Source of the DNA: Oscillospiraceae bacterium
GTDB lineage: Bacteria > Bacillota > Clostridia > Oscillospirales > Ruminococcaceae
Length of the DNA stretch: 6,598 bases
Direction: 5' to 3'
NCBI GenBank assembly: GCA_009782665.1
Contig: WRIP01000073.1
Span: 1-6,598, forward strand
Below, one piece after another: positions 1 through 5,299 of this stretch; position 1 is the first letter of the stretch, and each line of letters begins with the position of its first letter. Under the pieces are notes generated by a model. The model ran no database searches. It had not been told where the DNA came from and was given only the letters and a program-made list of their open reading frames with translations. A program made the position numbers and the translations under genes.

Positions 1-1
1 T

Positions 2-1540
2 GAAGGTAAAGCAGATAAACCGGTGTACATATATATCGGAAAAGACAATCAGGTTGAGATTCGTGATGCATCTATGCTATGGGGACTTGATACACATGAG
101 ACTGGTGTAAAGATAAAAGAGATTCTGAAAGATAGACGTATCAATGCTCTTAATATAGGACCCGGTGGTGAGATTTTAAACCCAATAGCAAATATCACAT
201 GTGACGGACATTCTTTTGCCGGACGTGGAGGTATCGGTGCAGTTATGGGTTCAAAGAATCTAAAAGCTATAGCCTGTTTTGCAGAAGGTAAACAAACTGT
301 TCCTTGTGCTGATAGAGAAACAGCGGAGGAATTTTCCAGAGAACTGTTTAAGATCTGTTACGAAGGTGGAGCACGTAACCGTGAGTTTGGTACCTCAGGT
401 GGAGCAGGTGGAACCGAAGCTGCAGGACGCTTACCAGTTAAATATTGGAGAGGTGAGAGTTTTGCAGGTCAGATTCAAAAGATGTTTGGTCCATACATGA
501 ATGAAAAGCTTAATATTACACCGTTCCACTGCGAGAACTGCCCGGTCGGATGCCATCGTAGAACCCGTATAACAATGCCGTGGGGTGAAGAGATGGATAC
601 CAATGGACCAGAATACGAGTGCGTAGGTATGCAGGGGTCTAACGTAATGGTTGACGACCTATTCTATATCCAAAAAGCCAACGACATTGCCAACCGTGCG
701 GGAGTCGACAATATTTCGGCCGGTGCCTGGGTAGGATTTTTGATGGAATGCTACGAGTATGGTTGGTTAACCGACGACGATTTCGATGGACACACTATGA
801 AGTGGGGATATGGTGAAGATTTAGTCTATGGTACCGAGTTAGTTTGTGAACTCAAGGGTATAGGTAGAATCTTTAGAAAAGGTATTAAAGGTGCAGCCGA
901 AGAACTTGGTGGAGATGCTGGAAAGATAATCGTTCACTGTAAGAATCTCGACTATGCAGCTCACGATCCTCGTGTTGCTCTACCGATGATGGTATCTTAT
1001 GCTACCTACTCAAGAGGCTCATGTCACGTACGTTCAGGAGCCATAGGGTTCGGAGCCGGTAACGGAAATGCCGATTACGGTTTAGAGTTCTCATTAGATG
1101 ATCGCTTCATACCTGAAAAAGCCGGAAGAGCTGCAAAAATAGGGCAGGATAGCTCTAAGGTCACCAACTGTCTATCCATATGTATCATGCTTTCAGGTGC
1201 GGGATTCAATCTTCCCAACCAGAGAAAGATGCTTAAACTCATAATGGATGAAGACTATTCAAATATGGATATGTATGCGATCGGTGAACGTTCTTCCAAC
1301 CTCGAACGTGCTATCAACAATCGTCAGGGTATGGGACGCGATTTCGATACAATGCCTGATAAGATGAAGATACCGGCACTGGTCGGACATAGAGCCACCT
1401 GTGTACCATATACCGATGAGATGTTCCAAGCTGGGCTTTCAAACTACTACGAAGCACGCGGTTGGACCCAAGATGGTAAGGTAACCGCCGAACAGTTTGA
1501 AAAGCTAGGCCTTGAGGATTATGTCCAATACATAGTGTAA
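2..1540 (+). CDS. Aldehyde:ferredoxin oxidoreductase family protein (tungsten/molybdenum pterin enzyme), 5' end missing
   Basis: AOR-family enzymes oxidise aldehydes to carboxylic acids in the cytoplasm, using a bis-pterin tungsten (or molybdenum) centre and one [4Fe-4S] cluster, with ferredoxin as usual acceptor. The reading frame is open to the window edge, so the GTG at 23 is an internal Val and about 120 N-terminal residues appear to be missing compared with the roughly 600-residue family. Counting from codon 23, a SMLWGLDTHET segment (17-27) and the family signature AGRGGIGAVMGSKNLKAIA (66-84) are followed by C170-x2-C173-x3-C177, the first three cluster ligands. The fourth ligand should be C383 or C387 in NCLSIC. 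A GPEYE segment (195-199) and RGSCH (His335) are candidates for the conserved Glu and His near the metal. A MoaD-like gene follows in the same direction. The substrate cannot be read from sequence; the family also contains BamB-type aromatic reductase subunits, so aldehyde oxidation is inferred. Family assignment is secure. Confidence 0.95.
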   Translation, partial: EGKADKPVYIYIGKDNQVEIRDASMLWGLDTHETGVKIKEILKDRRINALNIGPGGEILNPIANITCDGHSFAGRGGIGAVMGSKNLKAIACFAEGKQTVPCADRETAEEFSRELFKICYEGGARNREFGTSGGAGGTEAAGRLPVKYWRGESFAGQIQKMFGPYMNEKLNITPFHCENCPVGCHRRTRITMPWGEEMDTNGPEYECVGMQGSNVMVDDLFYIQKANDIANRAGVDNISAGAWVGFLMECYEYGWLTDDDFDGHTMKWGYGEDLVYGTELVCELKGIGRIFRKGIKGAAEELGGDAGKIIVHCKNLDYAAHDPRVALPMMVSYATYSRGSCHVRSGAIGFGAGNGNADYGLEFSLDDRFIPEKAGRAAKIGQDSSKVTNCLSICIMLSGAGFNLPNQRKMLKLIMDEDYSNMDMYAIGERSSNLERAINNRQGMGRDFDTMPDKMKIPALVGHRATCVPYTDEMFQAGLSNYYEARGWTQDGKVTAEQFEKLGLEDYVQYIV

Positions 1541-1551
1541 TACTAACGACT

Positions 1552-1576
1552 GATTCAGTTATTACTGAACTGAATC
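1552..1576 (+). promoter_or_regulatory. Perfect 9-bp hairpin between the AOR gene and the MoaD-like gene
   Basis: GATTCAGTT (1552-1560) and AACTGAATC (1568-1576) are exact reverse complements around a 7-nt loop. The hairpin begins 11 nt after the AOR stop codon and ends just before the weak AGGGA ribosome-binding site of the downstream gene. No T-run follows, so it does not look like an intrinsic terminator. An RNA-processing or mRNA-stability element that sets the ratio of enzyme to carrier protein is the better guess, but this is inference. Confidence 0.5.
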
Positions 1577-1597
1577 CGAAAGGGAAACTATACGGCT

Positions 1598-1834
1598 ATG
1601 GGTGCTAGAGTTAGATTTTTAGGTCTTCTGAAGGAGTTCCAACCTGACAGTGATGATCAGGGTTTTTGGAAGGTCCCTATAGGTACCACCATAAAGGAAA
1701 TAGCAGAGAAAACCGGAGTAGATTCTTCTAAGTGGGATTTTGTAATAACAGTGAACGGCGAGAGTGTATTACGCAGTTATGCCCTAAAAGATAATGACGA
1801 ATTGATTTTCTCGACAATATTTTTAGGTGGATAA
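1598..1834 (+). CDS. MoaD/ThiS-family sulfur carrier protein with C-terminal Gly-Gly
   Basis: This 78-residue beta-grasp protein has the features of a molybdopterin-synthase small subunit: an N-terminal strand (GARVRFLGLLKEF, 2-14), a central DFVITVNGE strand-turn (47-55), the DNDELIFS segment (65-72), and a terminal LGG whose last glycine would be adenylated and thiocarboxylated to donate sulfur to the pterin dithiolene. Its length is close to the usual roughly 80 residues. It lies 57 nt downstream of the AOR gene on the same strand, a pairing often seen in anaerobes, so it probably supplies the tungsten or molybdenum pterin of that enzyme; this role is inferred. The ATG at 1598 is the start that gives a normal MoaD N-terminus. 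The nearest purine-rich site, AGGGA at 1581-1585, is a rather distant 12 nt upstream, suggesting modest translation or dependence on the upstream gene. A ThiS or other ubiquitin-like sulfur carrier role cannot be excluded. Confidence 0.85.
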   Translation: MGARVRFLGLLKEFQPDSDDQGFWKVPIGTTIKEIAEKTGVDSSKWDFVITVNGESVLRSYALKDNDELIFSTIFLGG

Positions 1835-1856
1835 AGCAAAAATTCAAGAAAGTATT

Positions 1857-1894
1857 GATTACAGCCAGAATGAGCTATCATTTTGGCTGTAATT
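1857..1894 (+). terminator. Probable intrinsic terminator after the AOR/MoaD-like unit
   Basis: TTACAGCCAGAA (1859-1870) pairs with TTTTGGCTGTAA (1881-1892) over 12 bp with one G-U pair, extended by A1858-T1893 and a G-U pair at 1857/1894, around a 10-nt loop. The core CAGCCA/TGGCTG is GC-rich. Only a short T stretch (1893-1895) follows, so termination may be incomplete, but the position 23 nt after the MoaD-like stop is what is expected for the end of that transcript. Confidence 0.65.
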
Positions 1895-2174
1895 TAGTGT
1901 CTATTCGGTGCAAAATCTGACCATTACACAGACGTGATATGCTGCAACTAGAAAGACGGCGAGATACCCGTCTTTAATGATAGTCTCAAGGACAAGAGCA
2001 ATGGATATAGCATATTTTAGGTTGAAGTGAGTATCTTCACTTAATCTCAGTTTTGAAACTATCTAGCGATACACAGGAGATATTTATAGGACTAATAGGT
2101 GGGTATGAACGAGGACAAATTACGATATGTCCATATTACCTCATAATAAACAGTAATCCATTTCATTCGGTATC
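1895..2174. other. Non-coding intergenic stretch with several short inverted repeats
   Basis: No credible protein gene lies here on either strand; only ATG-led frames of 12, 17 and 13 codons occur (from 1939, 1977 and 2105). Several pairings stand out: ATATGCT (1937-1943) with AGCATAT (2009-2015); inside it AAAGACGG (1952-1959) with CCGTCTTT (1968-1975), a perfect 8-bp stem, and a small GTCT/GGAC stem (1983-1993); then AAGTGA (2025-2030) with TCACTT (2037-2042); and GGACA (2113-2117) with TGTCC (2128-2132). This could be a multibranched structured RNA, a control region or a decayed gene. No known riboswitch core was recognised, including the molybdenum-cofactor type. Confidence 0.35.
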
Positions 2175-2203
2175 TAGACTATCTGCTTAATGTTATATAT
2201 ACT
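2175..2203 (+). promoter_or_regulatory. Sigma-70-like promoter for the hydrolase/maturase genes
   Basis: TAGACT (2175-2180, four of six matches to TTGACA) and TATACT (2198-2203, five of six matches to TATAAT) are separated by exactly 17 bp. The expected transcription start is near 2210, giving a leader of about 33 nt to the ATG at 2243 with its strong ribosome-binding site. The spacing agreement supports both the promoter and that start codon. Confidence 0.55.
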
Positions 2204-2204
2204 A

Positions 2205-2219
2205 TTATCATAATGATAA
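2205..2219. promoter_or_regulatory. 15-bp palindrome at the predicted transcription start; candidate operator
   Basis: TTATCAT-A-ATGATAA is a perfect 7-1-7 inverted repeat immediately downstream of the -10 element, covering the expected +1 position. A repressor bound here would block transcription of the hydrolase/maturase genes. Its base content and 7-1-7 symmetry recall Fur/DtxR-type metal-regulator boxes, but it does not match the canonical Fur order of half-sites, so the cognate regulator is unknown. Confidence 0.4.
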
Positions 2220-2230
2220 CTGCAGGACGT

Positions 2231-2237
2231 GAGGAGG
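2231..2237 (+). promoter_or_regulatory. Strong ribosome-binding site fixing the hydrolase start at 2243
   Basis: GAGGAGG lies 5 nt before the ATG at 2243. The longer open frame from the ATG at 2213 would place this site inside the coding region and would begin at or near the predicted transcription start, with no ribosome-binding site of its own. Confidence 0.8.
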
Positions 2238-2242
2238 ATGTT

Positions 2243-3007
2243 ATGTGGAATAAACTGCAAACCGATATATATGAAGGCATGCTAGCCGAAACGGTTATGG
2301 TGGAAGGATTTGAGGGAGACAGAATACATACCTACCTATCCAGACCTCTCGGTGCTGGTCCTTTTCCGAGTATTATTCTAATACCCCATATGCCGGGTTG
2401 GGATGAGTTTAACAAGGAAGTAGCAAGACGCTTTACCCATCATGGATATATCACCATATGCCCTAACATCTACGAACGAAACGGACATGGTTTACCTGAC
2501 GAGATATCCGCTAAGACCCGAGAATCCGGAGGATTGTCGGATGACAGTGTGATGGGTGACTGTCTTGGTATGCTTGACTATCTTAAAGCGTTACCCTATT
2601 CGACCGATAAGGTTGGGGTAATCGGTATGTGTTCAGGCGGACGCCATGCGTTTTTAGCTGGATGTCGTATCGATGGTTTATCTGCCGTAGCCGACTGCTG
2701 GGGCGGTGGGGTAGTGGCGGATGAAACAAAACTCAGTGAAAGACAGCCGGTAGCGCCTATTGATCTAACCGAACAACTGTCTGCTCCACTTATTGGTATT
2801 TTCGGTAACGATGATGTGTCTCCTACTCCCGAACAGGTAGACCTTCATGAGCAAGCGCTCATTAAACACAACAAAGAGTATGAATTCTATCGATATGATG
2901 GTGCTCCCCATGCATTTTGGAACTATACCAGAGACTCATATAGGGCAACCCAGACGATGGATTCATGGGAAAAGGTGATGAGTTTCTTTGAAAAACACCT
3001 GTGGTGA
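2243..3007 (+). CDS. Dienelactone hydrolase family protein (cysteine-nucleophile alpha/beta hydrolase)
   Basis: This 254-residue cytoplasmic enzyme belongs to the DLH family, whose members hydrolyse lactone or ester bonds. The classical triad is visible: nucleophile Cys130 in the elbow GMCSGG (128-133), an acid at Asp190 or Asp191 in GNDD, and His223 in GAPHAF. In classical dienelactone hydrolase a Glu sits after the first core strand; here that region reads PHMPGWDE (48-55), so the Glu is replaced by His49. This resembles a DLH subgroup I recall from actinobacteria and Chloroflexota rather than chlorocatechol-pathway DLH, so the substrate is unknown. There is no signal peptide. The start at 2243 is chosen over the upstream in-frame ATG at 2213 because a strong ribosome-binding site and promoter fit it. 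The TGA stop overlaps the ATG of the radical SAM gene by one base, implying translational coupling. The nucleophile lies in a C-S-G-G-R context, discussed in the findings. Confidence 0.9.
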   Translation: MWNKLQTDIYEGMLAETVMVEGFEGDRIHTYLSRPLGAGPFPSIILIPHMPGWDEFNKEVARRFTHHGYITICPNIYERNGHGLPDEISAKTRESGGLSDDSVMGDCLGMLDYLKALPYSTDKVGVIGMCSGGRHAFLAGCRIDGLSAVADCWGGGVVADETKLSERQPVAPIDLTEQLSAPLIGIFGNDDVSPTPEQVDLHEQALIKHNKEYEFYRYDGAPHAFWNYTRDSYRATQTMDSWEKVMSFFEKHLW

Positions 3008-4257
3008 TGTCGGCAGAGGGTATTGAAAAGGCATTACAACCGTTCACGGTGATGGCAAAACCAGTAGGCTCACTCTGCAACATGAGATGTAGCTACTGCT
3101 ACTATAGTTCGAGCCAGACGATTATGTCAGTTGCTACCTTGGAACGACTCATAAGTCAAGCTATTGAATGTAGCACCGGTCCGGTCGTAAACTTCATCTG
3201 GCATGGTGGCGAACCGACGCTAGCAGGATTGGGGTTCTTTGAAAAAGTAGTTGAGCTACAGCAGGATTACCTGCCGAAAGGTGTCAGCTGTTGGAACAAT
3301 CTACAAACCAACGGATTACTGTTGGATGACAGCTGGTGCAGTTTACTAGCTAAACACAAATTCGATGTCGGCATAAGTATTGACGGAACTGAAGAGAGTC
3401 ACGATTCTTTCAGAAGAAGCAGTGACGGTAAAGGTACATATGCAAAGGTAGCGTCGACTATAGAACGACTCAAGCACCACGGTATTAAACCGGACCTCAT
3501 ATGTACCGTCAACTCGATGACTGTAAAGCAACCGCTTGCTGTATACGATGCACTCAGTACCTTTGATACCGGATGGATACAGTTCATACCGGTAATCAAT
3601 CGCGAGGGTGATCGAGTTACAAAAGAAAGCGTTAACCCAGAACAGTTCGGTGATTTTCTCATAGAAATATTTGACAGGTGGGTTACAAGGGATTTTGATA
3701 CGACCGAAATTCAGCTGTTTTCAGAAGCTATAAGGGTTGCTGGAGGAGGTAGTGCCGCGGTCTGCTATCTTGCACCGACCTGCGGTCGTGCCATCATAGC
3801 CGAAGCGGATGGTAGGATATATTCCTGTGATCATTATGTGAACGACCAGCACCTCATCGGTGATATATGGATAACCCACCTAGGTAGGATAGTAAACAGT
3901 CAGCGTCAGACTGACTTTGGTCAGCTCAAACAAACGTCGCTTACCGAAGTCTGCAAAGCATGCAGATGGTTAAAGTTTTGTAACGGTGGATGCCCTAAAG
4001 ACAGGTTGTTTACCGATATCGATATTACCGATATAAGGAACTATCTCTGTGAAGGATATATGAGATTTTATGAGTATGTCTTTCCTGCTTTGAAGTTCAT
4101 AACAATAGGGCAGAAGCAGAAACAATCGAAAGCAGATATCATGAATCTGTTACGTGAGCAGGTAAGGCGGATCTGGAAGGATGTAGGTCGAAACGATCCC
4201 TGCCCCTGCGGAAGCGAAAAAAAAGCTAAGAACTGTTGTTGGCATAAGCGTCTGTGA
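3007..4257 (+). CDS. Radical SAM/SPASM protein of the anaerobic sulfatase-maturase type with C-terminal SEC-C zinc motif
   Basis: Anaerobic sulfatase maturases oxidise a target Cys or Ser to formylglycine. This 416-residue protein shows the radical SAM cluster motif C24-x3-C28-x2-C31, followed by WHGGEPTLAG, QTNGLLLD and SIDGTEESHD, all typical of the family. The SPASM region holds C253-x5-C259-x14-C274 followed by Asp275, then C316-x2-C319-x5-C325-x3-C329 and C348. This is the full ligand set for two auxiliary [4Fe-4S] clusters, and Asp275 matches the catalytic Asp277 of the Clostridium perfringens enzyme. The C-terminus adds DPCPCGS (Cys399, Cys401) and CCWH (Cys410, Cys411, His413), a SEC-C zinc-binding motif extra to the maturase core. 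The ATG at 3007 is preferred over GTG at 3001 and 3004 because of its one-base overlap with the hydrolase stop; no strong ribosome-binding site is present. No sulfatase is in the window, so the substrate is open; modification of another peptide is possible. Confidence 0.9.
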   Translation: MSAEGIEKALQPFTVMAKPVGSLCNMRCSYCYYSSSQTIMSVATLERLISQAIECSTGPVVNFIWHGGEPTLAGLGFFEKVVELQQDYLPKGVSCWNNLQTNGLLLDDSWCSLLAKHKFDVGISIDGTEESHDSFRRSSDGKGTYAKVASTIERLKHHGIKPDLICTVNSMTVKQPLAVYDALSTFDTGWIQFIPVINREGDRVTKESVNPEQFGDFLIEIFDRWVTRDFDTTEIQLFSEAIRVAGGGSAAVCYLAPTCGRAIIAEADGRIYSCDHYVNDQHLIGDIWITHLGRIVNSQRQTDFGQLKQTSLTEVCKACRWLKFCNGGCPKDRLFTDIDITDIRNYLCEGYMRFYEYVFPALKFITIGQKQKQSKADIMNLLREQVRRIWKDVGRNDPCPCGSEKKAKNCCWHKRL

Positions 4258-4263
4258 TTATCT

Positions 4264-4277
4264 GGGACTACCGTCCC
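4264..4277 (+). promoter_or_regulatory. Small GGGAC/GTCCC hairpin between the maturase and kinase genes
   Basis: GGGAC (4264-4268) and GTCCC (4273-4277) form a 5-bp GC-rich stem around a TACC loop, starting 6 nt after the radical SAM stop codon. No T-run follows, so it is a poor terminator, and read-through into the kinase gene is likely. It may be a weak attenuator or a chance structure. Confidence 0.3.
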
Positions 4278-4312
4278 GAATAGGATAAATATCATAACCG
4301 AAGGGAGAAAGT

Positions 4313-5239
4313 ATGTTTGATATAGTTGGAATCGGAGGGTCGTTTCACGACATATTGATGCTCATGGAGCGATTTCCGAAAGAGAATACCAAAAACAATC
4401 GTTTGGAGGATGTCTTCCATCAAGGCGGAGGACCGGTTGCTACCGGATTATGTGCTGCATCACGTTTGGGTTCTAGTTGTTCGTTGATGACCCCTCTAGG
4501 GGATGATGACGGTGCAGAGTTTATGAAGAAGGAATATGCCAAAGATAATATCGACATATCCTCTAGTCCCATCCGTCCCGGTACTACTACACATACCTCA
4601 TATATAATAGTCAACCGAGATACCGGAAACAGGACTATCTGCGGTAAAGGCGGTACGGTCGGTCGATTGACCGAAGCCGATATCAATTTTGATCTCATTA
4701 AGTCAGCAAAAGTATTAATGCTTGATGGGAGCAGTGGAACAGAGGTCGGTGTAGCTGCTGCCAAATTTGCTCGTGAACATGGCGTTAAGGTCATGCTGGA
4801 TTCCGAATGGCCCAGTCAAGGTATGCTTGAAATTACTGAACATACCGATTTCTTAATCACTTCGGAAGATTGCATGTATGAGTATGGTGAGAGTAAAGAT
4901 ATTGAAGAATGCTTGAGAAACGCGTTTGCGAAGGGTAAACACGACATCGTAGTTGCCACCCTAGGGAATAAAGGGGGAGCGGCATTTGATGGGAAAGACT
5001 TCTTCCTCTACCCTATCTACCCCGCAGAGGTAGTGGATACTAATGGATGTGGAGACGTGTTTCATGGTGCTTTTGCTTTCGGCTATACGCAAGGTTGGAG
5101 TTACAACAAAATATGCCATTTTGCTTCCGGCGTTTCATCCATGAAATGTATGAAGCTAGGTGGACGCAGCGGAATACCCACACTTTCGCAGTTAAAAGAG
5201 TGGCTCACGCCATATTATGATCTCGATGCACACGAGTAG
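4313..5239 (+). CDS. PfkB-family carbohydrate kinase, ketohexokinase/sulfofructose-kinase-like group
   Basis: PfkB kinases transfer phosphate from ATP to a sugar hydroxyl in the cytoplasm. The 308-residue protein is full length for the family. It opens with DIVGIGGSFHDI (3-14), has the glycine-rich substrate-side motif GGGPVATG (38-45), and carries the ATP/anion-hole signature DTNGCGDVF (242-250), in which Asp248 is the catalytic base. The usual Ala of the GAGD motif is Cys246. The following FHGA and the FASGV...KC...GGRSGIP stretch (270-289) closely resemble what I recall of YihV (sulfofructose kinase) and group-B ketohexokinases, so a ketose or sulfo-ketose substrate is possible but not shown. 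The start is supported by AGGGAG at 4302-4307, 5 nt before the ATG. The gene lies 55 nt after the radical SAM gene with no convincing terminator between, so cotranscription is likely. Other PfkB substrates (ribose, fructose, nucleosides, ketodeoxygluconate) remain alternatives. Confidence 0.88.
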   Translation: MFDIVGIGGSFHDILMLMERFPKENTKNNRLEDVFHQGGGPVATGLCAASRLGSSCSLMTPLGDDDGAEFMKKEYAKDNIDISSSPIRPGTTTHTSYIIVNRDTGNRTICGKGGTVGRLTEADINFDLIKSAKVLMLDGSSGTEVGVAAAKFAREHGVKVMLDSEWPSQGMLEITEHTDFLITSEDCMYEYGESKDIEECLRNAFAKGKHDIVVATLGNKGGAAFDGKDFFLYPIYPAEVVDTNGCGDVFHGAFAFGYTQGWSYNKICHFASGVSSMKCMKLGGRSGIPTLSQLKEWLTPYYDLDAHE

Positions 5240-5247
5240 TTTTGGCA

Positions 5248-5262
5248 ATCATATATTATGAT
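5248..5262. promoter_or_regulatory. AT-rich inverted repeat upstream of the SPFH gene
   Basis: ATCATA (5248-5253) and TATGAT (5257-5262) are exact reverse complements with a TAT spacer, inside the very AT-rich 60-nt gap after the kinase gene. It shares ATCAT...ATGAT half-sites with the palindrome at 2205-2219, but with 5 rather than 1 central bases. A promoter or operator for the SPFH gene is plausible; no well-spaced -35/-10 pair was found. Confidence 0.25.
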
Positions 5263-5299
5263 ATACATAAAAATATTTAGTTAAAATGGAGACGTAGAG

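Noticed and set aside
23..25. GTG codon as the start of the AOR gene
   Set aside because: The frame is open upstream to base 2 with a family-like sequence, and about 120 residues of the usual N-terminus would be missing; it is an internal Val of a gene cut by the window edge.
1939..2146. Mini-genes of 12, 17 and 13 codons (ATG at 1939, 1977 and 2105) as leader peptides or small proteins
   Set aside because: None has a properly spaced ribosome-binding site or recognisable composition; the TAATG overlap between the first two is easily chance.
1895..2174. Known riboswitch (molybdenum cofactor, cobalamin, TPP, c-di-GMP, fluoride) or tRNA in the long gap
   Set aside because: None of the conserved core words of these classes, nor a T-arm/acceptor pairing, was recognised by eye.
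2213..2242. Ten-residue N-terminal extension of the hydrolase from the ATG at 2213
   Set aside because: This ATG lies inside the palindrome at the predicted transcription start and lacks a ribosome-binding site, while the ATG at 2243 has GAGGAGG 5 nt upstream.
3994..4008. CPKDR (Cys329-Arg333) in the maturase as a self-modified formylglycine site
   Set aside because: Cys329 is a SPASM cluster ligand by spacing, and the +2 position is Lys rather than Pro or Ala.
4420..4794. 124-codon frame on the minus strand within the kinase gene
   Set aside because: It lies wholly opposite a well-conserved PfkB coding region, and its product shows no recognisable domain.
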